From Halobacillus_B sp963739045 (GTDB taxonomy: Bacteria > Bacillota > Bacilli > Bacillales > Halobacillaceae): a stretch of 64,000 bases of DNA. The DNA is taken from positions 868,001-932,000 of the forward strand of contig CAVTYY010000004.1 of the NCBI GenBank assembly GCA_963739045.1, given 5' to 3'. The translations under genes were made by a program, and so were the position numbers. This document shows positions 16,766 to 24,846 of the stretch, in pieces (within the stretch, counting starts at the first letter, position 1; the number at the start of each line of letters is the position of its first letter). The notes under the pieces were generated by a model. The model had not been told where the DNA came from. It searched no databases and was given only the letters and a program-made list of their open reading frames with translations.

Positions 16766-17026
16766 TTATAATGCGTTTACTTCTTTAGCCAGGCGAGATT
16801 TCTTACGGTTCCCGTTATTTTTATGAAGGGCACCGCGCTTGACAGCTTTATCAATTTTCTTGACTGCTGTTTGCAAAGCATCTTTAGCGTTCTCTGTATC
16901 TTTTTTAGATACAAGAGTATCAACACGTTTCACAGCTGTACGCATGTCGGATTTGAACGCTGCGTTTAGCTGGCGTGCATCCATATTTAAGCGTACACGT
17001 TTTTTAGCAGATTTAATATTAGGCAT
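16766..17026 (-). CDS. rpsT: 30S ribosomal protein bS20
   Basis: An 86-residue lysine- and arginine-rich protein starting MPNIKSAKKRVRLNMDARQLN, the standard bS20 N-terminus. It binds 16S rRNA helix 44 and the 5' domain. The internal ATG at 17024-17026 has GGGAGGTG seven bases upstream and gives the family length; the longer open frame adds 21 unrelated residues. It is monocistronic between holA (convergent) and gpr (divergent), with its own promoter at 17080-17108. Confidence 0.97.
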   Translation of the reverse strand: MPNIKSAKKRVRLNMDARQLNAAFKSDMRTAVKRVDTLVSKKDTENAKDALQTAVKKIDKAVKRGALHKNNGNRKKSRLAKEVNAL

Positions 17027-17079
17027 AGTTTCACCTCCCAGGTAAAAACCAAAAGACTGATTCATATCGAACAAGAGAC

Positions 17080-17108
17080 ATTTTACCAAAGCGAGCGCTT
17101 GTTTTCAA
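17080..17108 (-). promoter_or_regulatory. Sigma-A promoter of rpsT
   Basis: On the bottom strand TTGAAA (complement of 17103-17108) and TAAAAT (complement of 17080-17085) are separated by exactly 17 bases, about 55 bases upstream of the rpsT start. Confidence 0.75.
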
Positions 17109-17116
17109 TAGGTTTG

Positions 17117-17145
17117 TGAAACCAGACTGATCCATTTGCATAGTT
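17117..17145 (+). promoter_or_regulatory. Candidate forespore-type promoter of gpr
   Basis: TGAAAC (17117-17122) and CATAGTT (17139-17145) are 16 bases apart, loosely resembling sigma-F/sigma-G promoters. In B. subtilis gpr is read by those factors. The match is weak and is offered on expected regulation. Confidence 0.3.
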
Positions 17146-17187
17146 TTGCACCTTTAAGGAGAAAATTTGCATAAGGAGGGAAAGCAT

Positions 17188-18279
17188 ATGAACCAAGAAA
17201 AAGGTTATTCGGTACGGACTGATTTAGCATTGGAAGCACATGAAATGAACTTGAAGAATGACCCATCTTCTTCAGATTCAGATGGTGTAGAAGTATTGGA
17301 AAAGGAACTTCATGATATTAAAACTACGTACGTCACAGTGGACCAGGCAGGTGCCGAACGAATTGGTAAGAAAGCAGGTCATTACATTACGCTGGAATCA
17401 CAAGCCATTCGTAAACAGGATACAGAGCTTCAAGTTAACCTGGCAAAAGTGGTCTCGGGTCAGCTGAGGAAAGTATTAAGTGACAGCGGCATTAAGGAAA
17501 GTGACCGGTGCTTGATCGTTGGGTTAGGAAATCATTTAGTCACCCCTGATGCACTGGGCCCGCTGGTCACAGAGAAAGTGCTCGTAACCAGCCACCTGTT
17601 TGAACTGCAGCCAGAAACTGTCCAGGAAGGCTACAGACCTGTGTCAGCGGTAACTCCAGGAGTTATGGGTCTCACAGGTATTGAAACAAGTGACATGGTA
17701 CACGGAATTATTGAAGAAACTAAACCAGACTTTGTTATCGTTATCGATGCTTTAGCTTCTCGTTCAATAAATCGCATAAACGCAACTATTCAACTATCCG
17801 ATACTGGGATTCATCCCGGATCGGGCGTAGGAAATAAGCGAAAAGAGATTAGTAAAGAAACATACGGAATTCCAGTAATTTCGATTGGTGTCCCAACAGT
17901 CGTCGACGCAGTGACCATTACTAGTGATACGATCGATTACGTGTTGAAGCATTTCGGAAGAGAGTGGAATGAGAAGGATCAACCGTCTCAAGCTCTATCA
18001 CCGGCCCTCAATCCATTTGAGAGAAAGACACTGACGGAAGAAGATCATCCTACAGACGAACAATCTAAAGCTGTATTAGGAATGTTTGGGCAGCTTGAGG
18101 AAGCTGAAAAGAAACAACTCATTAAAGAAGTCCTTACCCCATTAGGGCATAACCTGATGGTCACTCCTAAAGAAGTGGATACTTTCATCAATGATATGGC
18201 CCATGTGATTGCTTCGGGAATAAATGGAGCTTTACATCCTGGGGTCGAAGATGGAGAGGCGCAATCCTATTCCAGGTAA
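17188..18279 (+). CDS. gpr: Germination protease GPR
   Basis: A 363-residue aspartic-type endopeptidase that degrades small acid-soluble spore proteins during germination. It is made as a zymogen. The segment SVRTDLALEAHEM near residues 8-20 contains the self-cleavage-like TDLALE, and the catalytic region includes VIVIDALASRS. ATG 17188 follows AAGGAGGG at good spacing; the upstream TTG frame adds seven residues without support. It is the first gene of the gpr-spoIIP-yqxA group and diverges from rpsT. Confidence 0.96.
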   Translation: MNQEKGYSVRTDLALEAHEMNLKNDPSSSDSDGVEVLEKELHDIKTTYVTVDQAGAERIGKKAGHYITLESQAIRKQDTELQVNLAKVVSGQLRKVLSDSGIKESDRCLIVGLGNHLVTPDALGPLVTEKVLVTSHLFELQPETVQEGYRPVSAVTPGVMGLTGIETSDMVHGIIEETKPDFVIVIDALASRSINRINATIQLSDTGIHPGSGVGNKRKEISKETYGIPVISIGVPTVVDAVTITSDTIDYVLKHFGREWNEKDQPSQALSPALNPFERKTLTEEDHPTDEQSKAVLGMFGQLEEAEKKQLIKEVLTPLGHNLMVTPKEVDTFINDMAHVIASGINGALHPGVEDGEAQSYSR

Positions 18280-18365
18280 GTGAAAAAATAGATTTCCGTT
18301 CTATGTTTCTTCTCACTGACATAACATTTACTAGAGTTGAGTCAGAATGAGGAGAGGATTTTCCT

Positions 18366-19529
18366 ATGCCACATTATCAGAAATGGAAAAAAAAGCGGCC
18401 AAACCTGGTCAAGCAAAGCTCGAAATGGGTAGGTGGGGCATTTACTATTCTGATTATATTATTTATAGGGATAGGTTTTTTAACAGGAGCGAAAACCACT
18501 TATCGAATTTATTCGGATACCATTCAAGGATGGACGACCCAATTAAAGGGAAGTTCATTTATTTACTTATTTGAGATGGAAAATCGAATGTTTACAGGAG
18601 CTCACCCGGAAGGTGAGAACTTTCCGGGATTATCTACGTTATCGTTTCAACTTTTGACTAGCTTAACCCCAAACGATCCACGCAGTTTATTAGGCAGAGA
18701 GATCCCGGGGCTCTCCTCGTACAATAGTGACATAATTATTGCTGGAGAAGGAACAGATTATACTACAATCCCTATTGAATCAAGGGCACCGATTGATGTG
18801 GTTCAAAAAGATAGAGAAGCAGTGGGGAGCGAGGAAAAGAAACCAAATCAAGATGAAAATAAACCGCAGATTATTAAAAATAAGAAAGTGTTCATTTACA
18901 GCACTCACAATAGAGAATCCTTTCTGCCGCAGCTGCCGAAAGGTACTACAATAAATGAAGCCTACAGTGGAAAAGTGAATGTGTCCTTAATCAGTCAGAG
19001 ATTGGCAGAAGATTTGGAGAAAAATGGGATCGGGGCAGAAGTCGATCATACTGATATTTCGAAAGTGCTTAAAGAAAAGGGCATGGAGTATTATGAATCC
19101 TACGATGCTTCTCGGCCGGTGGTGAAGGAAGCGATGAGCAGAGAAGATTCTTTGCAGTATTTTTTTGATATTCACAGGGATAGCCTTGGCAGAGAGTATA
19201 CTACGACTACGATTGACGGCAAAAATTATGCAAGAGTGGTATTTGTTATAGGCGCAGATAACAAAAATTATGAAAAGAATCTAAAAATAGCTTCTGATTT
19301 GCACAAAAGGATTGAGAAGAAATATCCTGGCCTAAGCCGGGGAGTTATTACAAAGAAAGGGTCCGGGGTTGACGGTATATACAATCAGGACTTAAGCCAG
19401 CACTCACTCCTATTTGAAGTGGGAGGCGTTGGAAATAACTTGGACGAATTATATCGTACGGCTGATATTCTGGCAGGTATATTTAGTGATTATTACTTTG
19501 ATTCAGAAAAGGTTTCTAAAAATTCCTAA
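18366..19529 (+). CDS. spoIIP: Stage II sporulation protein P
   Basis: A 387-residue membrane-anchored peptidoglycan hydrolase (amidase plus endopeptidase). With SpoIID and SpoIIM it thins septal wall so the mother-cell membrane can engulf the forespore. One N-terminal helix (about residues 22-41) precedes an extracellular catalytic domain. That domain has the histidine in IYSTHNRESFLP near residue 180 and the conserved C-terminal block LLFEVGGVGNNLDE near 356-369. It lies between gpr and yqxA, as in B. subtilis. Confidence 0.95.
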   Translation: MPHYQKWKKKRPNLVKQSSKWVGGAFTILIILFIGIGFLTGAKTTYRIYSDTIQGWTTQLKGSSFIYLFEMENRMFTGAHPEGENFPGLSTLSFQLLTSLTPNDPRSLLGREIPGLSSYNSDIIIAGEGTDYTTIPIESRAPIDVVQKDREAVGSEEKKPNQDENKPQIIKNKKVFIYSTHNRESFLPQLPKGTTINEAYSGKVNVSLISQRLAEDLEKNGIGAEVDHTDISKVLKEKGMEYYESYDASRPVVKEAMSREDSLQYFFDIHRDSLGREYTTTTIDGKNYARVVFVIGADNKNYEKNLKIASDLHKRIEKKYPGLSRGVITKKGSGVDGIYNQDLSQHSLLFEVGGVGNNLDELYRTADILAGIFSDYYFDSEKVSKNS

Positions 19530-19548
19530 TATCTGAGGGGGAAGAGTA

Positions 19549-19887
19549 ATGAAGTGGCTGATGATTCTGCTGATTGGTTGTGCTCTCTTTATATTTGGTG
19601 CAATTTATGGAATCCAGAAAAATGCTGAAAAATATGAGGAATCGCCTGCTTCTACTGCCTCCCTCGAAGCGAAGGATAACACCAGTCATACAGATGTGCC
19701 GGTGAAAAAGAAAGTGGCCCTTGAGGTATCACAGCCAGGCAGAGAAAGTGTCTGCCAGACCAGCTTATCAGAAGAGAAGTCTGCTCCGTTGATCGTACGA
19801 TTTGCAGTGGGGTTAGGGCAGTGGGTCTCTGCCTGCTTCGATCTGGCTGTGTTGATTCTTTCTCAAATGCTCCATTCAGGGTCTTAA
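19549..19887 (+). CDS. yqxA: YqxA-family protein (DUF3679)
   Basis: A 112-residue protein with an N-terminal helix (MKWLMILLIGCALFIFGAIYG), a polar middle and a second hydrophobic segment near the C-terminus (about residues 85-108). It corresponds in position and architecture to B. subtilis YqxA, between spoIIP and lepA. Function is unknown; a role in sporulation is suggested only by co-location with spoIIP. Ribosome site GAGGGGGAAG. Confidence 0.8.
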   Translation: MKWLMILLIGCALFIFGAIYGIQKNAEKYEESPASTASLEAKDNTSHTDVPVKKKVALEVSQPGRESVCQTSLSEEKSAPLIVRFAVGLGQWVSACFDLAVLILSQMLHSGS

Positions 19888-19921
19888 GTGAGTCTCTCTC
19901 AAAGTAGACGGGGGATGAGGA

Positions 19922-19950
19922 TTGAATAATACTGCTCCTATTGCTATAAT
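19922..19950 (+). promoter_or_regulatory. Sigma-A promoter of lepA
   Basis: TTGAAT (19922-19927) and a perfect TATAAT (19945-19950) are separated by 17 bases, 42 bases before the lepA start. Confidence 0.8.
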
Positions 19951-19992
19951 CAAGCTAGCTAACTGTGCCTAATTTAGTAGGAGTGATGTATT

Positions 19993-21807
19993 TTGACTAG
20001 TCAATCGAAACAGGAAAGGGTACGCAATTTCTCGATCATTGCCCATATTGATCACGGCAAATCGACGCTTGCAGACCGAATCCTTGAAAAAACGAACGCA
20101 TTAACACAAAGAGAAATGAAAGAACAATTTCTCGATGCTATGGACCTTGAGAGAGAACGAGGCATTACGATAAAATTGAATGCTGTTCAATTAAATTACA
20201 AGGCGAAAGATAATCTAGATTATACCTTTCATTTAATAGATACCCCCGGTCACGTCGATTTTACATATGAAGTGTCCAGGAGTCTCGCTGCCTGCGAGGG
20301 AGCTATACTTGTAGTTGATGCTGCACAGGGAATTGAAGCACAAACCTTAGCTAATGTGTATCTTGCCCTGGAAAATGACCTGGAAATCATCCCGGTTATT
20401 AATAAAATCGATCTTCCGGGTGCCGATCCGGAAAGAATTAAGCAGGAAATTGAAGATGTCATTGGGATAGATGCCTCTGATGCAATTTTAGCTTCAGCAA
20501 AAGAAGGGGTAGGAATTGAGGAGATTCTAGAACGGATTGTGTCAGACATTCCTGCACCTGATGGAGATGCTAAAGCTCCAACCAAAGGTCTTATTTTTGA
20601 TTCCTTATACGACACGTATCGTGGGGTTGTTGCTTATACGTGTGTCAGAGAAGGCTCGATAAAAGTCGGCGACAAGGTTAAGATGATGGCCACTGGGAAA
20701 GAATTTGAAGTTAATGAAGTGGGAGTTTTCCGTCCGGCTCCTACTACGCTTAAGGAGTTAAATGTAGGAGATGTAGGCTACTTAACAGCCTCTATTAAAA
20801 ACATCGGGGATACGCAAGTAGGGGACACGATTACTCTTGCCAATAACCCTGCGGAAACGCCGCTTCCTGGTTATAAAAGGCTGAATCCAATGGTGTTCTG
20901 TGGTCTTTATCCGGTGGATGCGAATAATTATAACGACCTGAGAGACGCTTTGGAGCGTCTTGAACTGAACGACTCTTCTTTACAATTTGAAGCGGAAACC
21001 TCTCAAGCTTTAGGGTTTGGCTTCCGCTGCGGTTTTCTGGGAATGCTCCATATGGAAATCATCCAGGAACGGATTGAAAGGGAATATAAAATTGATTTGA
21101 TTACCACAGCCCCAAGTGTAATTTACAAAGTGAAAATGACTGAAGGCAATTCTATTAACGTGGATAACCCATCCATGATGCCGGATAATCAGCAAATTGA
21201 AGAAGTGCAGGAACCATTTGTTAAGGCCACCATTATGGTGCCCAATGATTATGTCGGCCCTGTTATGGAGATTTGCCAGAGGAAACGCGGCAATTTTATG
21301 GATATGCAGTATTTAGATGATAATCGTGTAAATGTGGTTTATGAAATTCCGCTTTCTGAAATTGTTTATGACTTTTTTGATTCTTTAAAATCCCAAACTA
21401 AGGGCTATGCTTCCTTCGATTATGAGTTGATCGGCTATAGAGATTCCAATTTGGTGAAGATGGATATCCTGTTAAATGGAGATACCATAGATGCCCTGTC
21501 CTTTATTGTTCACCGTGATTTCGCCTATGAACGTGGGAAAGTGATTGCAGAAAAGCTGAAGAAATTAATACCGAGACAACAGTTTGAAGTGCCAATTCAG
21601 GCAGCGATTGGAAATAAAATAGTTGCCCGGACGACAATCAAAGCCATGCGTAAGAATGTTCTCTCCAAATGCTATGGAGGAGATATATCACGGAAAAGAA
21701 AGCTTCTTGAGAAACAAAAAGAAGGGAAGAAAAGGATGAAGATGGTAGGTTCTGTTGAAGTACCGCAGGAAGCCTTCATGTCTGTCCTTGAAATTGACGA
21801 TGATTGA
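19993..21807 (+). CDS. lepA: Elongation factor 4 (LepA)
   Basis: A 604-residue translational GTPase that acts in ribosome function and 30S biogenesis. The G motifs are AHIDHGKST near residues 16-24, DTPGH near 82-86 and NKID near 136-139. Domains II, III, V and the LepA-specific C-terminal domain follow (KKLIPRQQFEVPIQAAIG near 523-540). The start is TTG at 19993, nine bases after TAGGAG. It has its own promoter at 19922-19950. Confidence 0.97.
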   Translation: MTSQSKQERVRNFSIIAHIDHGKSTLADRILEKTNALTQREMKEQFLDAMDLERERGITIKLNAVQLNYKAKDNLDYTFHLIDTPGHVDFTYEVSRSLAACEGAILVVDAAQGIEAQTLANVYLALENDLEIIPVINKIDLPGADPERIKQEIEDVIGIDASDAILASAKEGVGIEEILERIVSDIPAPDGDAKAPTKGLIFDSLYDTYRGVVAYTCVREGSIKVGDKVKMMATGKEFEVNEVGVFRPAPTTLKELNVGDVGYLTASIKNIGDTQVGDTITLANNPAETPLPGYKRLNPMVFCGLYPVDANNYNDLRDALERLELNDSSLQFEAETSQALGFGFRCGFLGMLHMEIIQERIEREYKIDLITTAPSVIYKVKMTEGNSINVDNPSMMPDNQQIEEVQEPFVKATIMVPNDYVGPVMEICQRKRGNFMDMQYLDDNRVNVVYEIPLSEIVYDFFDSLKSQTKGYASFDYELIGYRDSNLVKMDILLNGDTIDALSFIVHRDFAYERGKVIAEKLKKLIPRQQFEVPIQAAIGNKIVARTTIKAMRKNVLSKCYGGDISRKRKLLEKQKEGKKRMKMVGSVEVPQEAFMSVLEIDDD

Positions 21808-21824
21808 TAAGAATCTGGATAAAG

Positions 21825-21853
21825 CCGCAGGAGACTCTCTCTTGCGGTTTTCC
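21825..21853 (+). terminator. Attenuator or terminator between lepA and hemW
   Basis: CCGCAGGAGA and TCTCTTGCGG pair (one G-U) around a 3-base loop, followed by TTTTCC. The T run is short, so read-through into hemW is likely. Confidence 0.5.
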
Positions 21854-21872
21854 TTATGAAAGGTGGTCCATC

Positions 21873-23009
21873 ATGAATATTCCTTCTGCTTATATACACA
21901 TTCCTTTTTGTCAGCAGATCTGTCACTACTGTGATTTTACGAAGTTTTTTTATAATGAACGTCTCGCTGATGAGTATTTAACTGCCTTGGAAAAGGAAAT
22001 CCATACGTACATTCCCGGTGAGAAGGCAAAGGTGAATACAATCTTTGTTGGGGGAGGTACTCCTACGGCTTTGAACCATGCCCAGTTAGAAAAATTGCTG
22101 GAGACGATTGCTGATCATTTTTTAATTGAAGAATGTGAAGAATATACCTTTGAAGCAAATCCCGGTGACCTTGATTTAGAAAAAGTGAAAATGCTGAAAG
22201 CCTATGGTGTTGATAGAATTTCTTTAGGGGTTCAAGTGTTCGATGATGCAATGCTTGAAAAAATCGGCCGAATTCATAAGGTGGCAGATGTTTATACCAA
22301 TGTAGACCGTCTGCTGCAAGTGGGGCTGACCAATGTGAGTATTGACTTGATGTACGGTTTGCCTGGGCAGTCCGTTGCTGGTTTTGAGAAAACAGTGGAT
22401 GAAGCGATTCAATTTGGATTGCCGCACTATTCTTCCTATTCCTTGCAAATTGAGCCGAAAACCGTATTTTACCAAAGGTATAACAAGGGAAAATTGGTCA
22501 AACCCCCGGAAGAAGATGAAGCAGAGATGTATGAATTACTGCAAAGTAAATTGGCTGCAAATGGGGTTTCACAGTATGAAATAAGTAATTTTTCCAAGCC
22601 TGGTTATGAAAGTAAGCACAATTTGACATACTGGAATAATGAGCATTATTACGGGATTGGTGCAGGGGCACACGGTTACCTGCCAGGAAAAAGGACCATC
22701 AATATCCGGCCCCTTCCTGCTTATGTCAAACAAGCAATGAGCAATGGGAAACCGATACTTCATGAAGAGCCTGTCGGGCTGAAAGAGCGAATGGAAGAGG
22801 AAATGTTTTTAGGGTTAAGAAAAACAGAAGGGGTTTCAACGAGTCAATTTACGGAAAAATATCAACGGAAACTTTCAAATGTATTTGGCGATGCAGTTCC
22901 TAAGTTGAAAAGCCGAGGACTGTTAGAAGAAACTGATGACAGGATTCGATTAACGGAAAGAGGAAGGATCTTAGGCAATGAGGTTTTTCAGGAATTTTTA
23001 ATCGATTAA
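21873..23009 (+). CDS. hemW: HemW, radical SAM heme-binding protein (HemN-like)
   Basis: A 378-residue radical SAM protein. The iron-sulfur cluster motif is CQQICHYCDF near residues 14-23 (CX3CX2C), with GGGTPT near 61-66 for SAM binding. Proteins of this group in Gram-positives act as heme chaperones rather than coproporphyrinogen dehydrogenases, so HemW is preferred over HemN. The ATG at 21873 follows AAAGGTGG. The longer frame from 21804 runs through the hairpin and is rejected. It lies between lepA and hrcA, as in B. subtilis. Confidence 0.94.
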   Translation: MNIPSAYIHIPFCQQICHYCDFTKFFYNERLADEYLTALEKEIHTYIPGEKAKVNTIFVGGGTPTALNHAQLEKLLETIADHFLIEECEEYTFEANPGDLDLEKVKMLKAYGVDRISLGVQVFDDAMLEKIGRIHKVADVYTNVDRLLQVGLTNVSIDLMYGLPGQSVAGFEKTVDEAIQFGLPHYSSYSLQIEPKTVFYQRYNKGKLVKPPEEDEAEMYELLQSKLAANGVSQYEISNFSKPGYESKHNLTYWNNEHYYGIGAGAHGYLPGKRTINIRPLPAYVKQAMSNGKPILHEEPVGLKERMEEEMFLGLRKTEGVSTSQFTEKYQRKLSNVFGDAVPKLKSRGLLEETDDRIRLTERGRILGNEVFQEFLID

Positions 23010-23028
23010 AAATTTGAGAAGATATCCG

Positions 23029-23055
23029 TTGACATCCGTCACCCCTTTTGATAAT
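23029..23055 (+). promoter_or_regulatory. Vegetative promoter of the hrcA operon
   Basis: TTGACA at 23029-23034 is a perfect -35. The best -10 by sequence is GATAAT at 23050-23055 (15-base spacing), and TAATTT at 23052 gives 17-base spacing. The promoter lies directly upstream of the CIRCE operator. Confidence 0.65.
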
Positions 23056-23067
23056 TTATTATTAGAT

Positions 23068-23094
23068 TTAGCACTCGCTTAAACGGAGTGCTAA
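23068..23094 (+). promoter_or_regulatory. CIRCE operator (HrcA binding site)
   Basis: TTAGCACTC, nine bases, then GAGTGCTAA: a perfect match to the CIRCE inverted repeat. HrcA bound here represses the whole hrcA-grpE-dnaK-dnaJ operon, and GroEL keeps HrcA active in the absence of heat stress. It ends 15 bases before the hrcA start codon. Confidence 0.97.
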
Positions 23095-23109
23095 CAGAGG
23101 TGATCATCG

Positions 23110-24132
23110 ATGTTAACAGAAAGACAACTGCTGATATTGCAAGTCATTATTGATGATTTCATCCTGACTGCGCAGCCGGTTGGTTCGCGGTCAATCTCTA
23201 AAAAGGATGCTGTTACTTTTAGTTCAGCTACCATTAGAAATGAAATGGCAGACTTAGAGGAAATGGGTTTCTTAGAGAAGACGCATTCCTCTTCGGGACG
23301 TGTTCCATCTGAGAAAGGATATCGCTTTTATGTAGATCATTTACTGTCTCCTTTAAGCCTGTCTAACAAAGAGCTTTTTACGATACGGGAAGCCTTTAAT
23401 GACCGAATGCTGGAATTTGAACGTGTGGTTCAGAAATCTGCAGGCATTTTATCAGATTTAACAAACTATACGTCGCTCGTACTGGGGCCGGAAGTGTTTG
23501 AAACAAAGCTTAAGCAGCTGCAAATTGTTCCATTAAATGATCAGTCAGCAATTGCGATTTTAGTTACAAACACCGGTCATGTGGAACATCGTGCCTTTAA
23601 TGTACCGGTGGAGATTGACCGTTCAGAGCTTGAGAAAATGGTCAATATCTTGAATAGCCGGCTCCAAGGGGTTCCGTTAGTTCAATTGCATGAGAAACTC
23701 TTTTCAGAAATTAAAGATCTTCTCCAGAGCCACACAGATCGGCATGAACACCTATTCTCCTATTTGCAGGCAGCTTTATTGGGTGACCAGCCTGCTAAGC
23801 TCTATATAGGTGGTAAGACAAATATTCTCATGCAGCCGGAATTCAGGGACCTGGAAAAGGTACGCTCTCTCTATTCAGTAATGGAGAAAGAAAGTGAAAT
23901 GGCGGATCTGCTGCGTACAGGAGAAGAAGGGATTCATGTTCTTATTGGACATGAGAACCCTTATGATGCCATGCAGAATTGCAGCTTGATTACAGCGAGT
24001 TATACTCTAGGTCAAGAGCAGATTGGCACAATTGCTTTGTTAGGTCCAACCCGTATGGAGTATAATCGGATGATATCATTAATGAATGTTTTATCTAAGC
24101 ATATGACAGAAACATTCCGGAGTTTGTATTAA
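23110..24132 (+). CDS. hrcA: Heat-inducible transcription repressor HrcA
   Basis: A 340-residue repressor that binds CIRCE. The N-terminal winged helix (MLTERQLLILQVIIDDFILTAQPVGSRSI, then SSATIRNEMADLEEMGFLEK near residues 36-55) is followed by the GAF-like and dimerisation parts. The C-terminal motif LGPTRMEYNRMISLM is near residues 313-327. It is the first gene of a Class I heat-shock operon, autoregulated by the operator in its leader. Confidence 0.97.
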   Translation: MLTERQLLILQVIIDDFILTAQPVGSRSISKKDAVTFSSATIRNEMADLEEMGFLEKTHSSSGRVPSEKGYRFYVDHLLSPLSLSNKELFTIREAFNDRMLEFERVVQKSAGILSDLTNYTSLVLGPEVFETKLKQLQIVPLNDQSAIAILVTNTGHVEHRAFNVPVEIDRSELEKMVNILNSRLQGVPLVQLHEKLFSEIKDLLQSHTDRHEHLFSYLQAALLGDQPAKLYIGGKTNILMQPEFRDLEKVRSLYSVMEKESEMADLLRTGEEGIHVLIGHENPYDAMQNCSLITASYTLGQEQIGTIALLGPTRMEYNRMISLMNVLSKHMTETFRSLY

Positions 24133-24145
24133 AGATTCGGGAGCC

Positions 24146-24184
24146 AAGTGAAGATGGGAGAAATATGGCCCATCGCTTCTTTTT
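24146..24184 (+). terminator. Imperfect hairpin between hrcA and grpE
   Basis: GATGGG and CCCATC pair around a loop of about 12 bases, with a further interrupted match and a T run after the 3' arm. It may partly terminate hrcA transcription and set the ratio of hrcA to grpE-dnaK. Confidence 0.45.
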
Positions 24185-24213
24185 GTCTATTGCTTTTTCT
24201 GGTTATTAATTCA

Positions 24214-24222
24214 TGTTATAGT
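24214..24222 (+). promoter_or_regulatory. Candidate internal extended -10 promoter before grpE
   Basis: TGTTATAGT reads as TGn followed by TATAGT, the extended -10 form, 37 bases before the grpE start. A -35 match (TTGCTT) lies upstream at non-standard spacing. Confidence 0.35.
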
Positions 24223-24258
24223 CAGTAACGGTGAAGTGGAATTCAGGAGGTGTAAGAC

Positions 24259-24804
24259 GTGGAAGAGAACAAACAACAAGAGCAGGAAATCATTGATGAA
24301 GAACGTGATCAGGAAGTCAGTGATCAAGATGAGAATCAACAGGATATGAAGGATACCGACGAAGTGGAAAAACTTCGTTCAGAAAAAGAAGAAATCGAAA
24401 ATCGTCTGCTCCGATTGCAGGCAGACTATGATAATTTCCGCCGCCGCACGACGAAAGAAAGAGAAGCGGATCGGAAATATAGATCACAAAGTTTAATTGA
24501 AGAGTTAATTCCAATTCTCGATAACTTTGATCGAGCTTTACAGATAGAAGTGGATGGCGATTCTGTTAAAAACTTTGCTGAAGGAATGAAAATGGTTTAC
24601 CAGCAATTTCAATCTGCCCTTGATAAAGAAGGGGTAGAAGCAATTCCGGCAGAAGGGGAATCATTTGATCCTCATTTGCACCAGGCCGTTATGCAAGTGG
24701 AAGATGAAAATTATGAATCCAACATTGTCATCGAAGAACTGCAAAAAGGCTACCGTTTAAAAGATCGGGTAATTCGCCCGTCTATGGTTAAAGTAAATCA
24801 ATAA
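24259..24804 (+). CDS. grpE: Nucleotide exchange factor GrpE
   Basis: A 181-residue cochaperone that releases ADP from DnaK. The highly charged N-terminal part and long helix (about residues 1-85) dimerise. The C-terminal beta domain contains the GrpE signature around DPHLHQAVMQVEDENYESN and ends VIRPSMVKVNQ. The start codon is GTG at 24259, directly after AGGAGG at normal spacing. It sits between hrcA and dnaK. Confidence 0.96.
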   Translation: MEENKQQEQEIIDEERDQEVSDQDENQQDMKDTDEVEKLRSEKEEIENRLLRLQADYDNFRRRTTKEREADRKYRSQSLIEELIPILDNFDRALQIEVDGDSVKNFAEGMKMVYQQFQSALDKEGVEAIPAEGESFDPHLHQAVMQVEDENYESNIVIEELQKGYRLKDRVIRPSMVKVNQ

Positions 24805-24846
24805 AAAATATTTTTTGGATGTAGTAAGTAAAGGAGGACACTAATC

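Noticed and set aside
18347..18574. Top-strand frame overlapping the start of spoIIP
   Set aside because: Shadow frame of spoIIP with no ribosome site of its own that would outcompete spoIIP.
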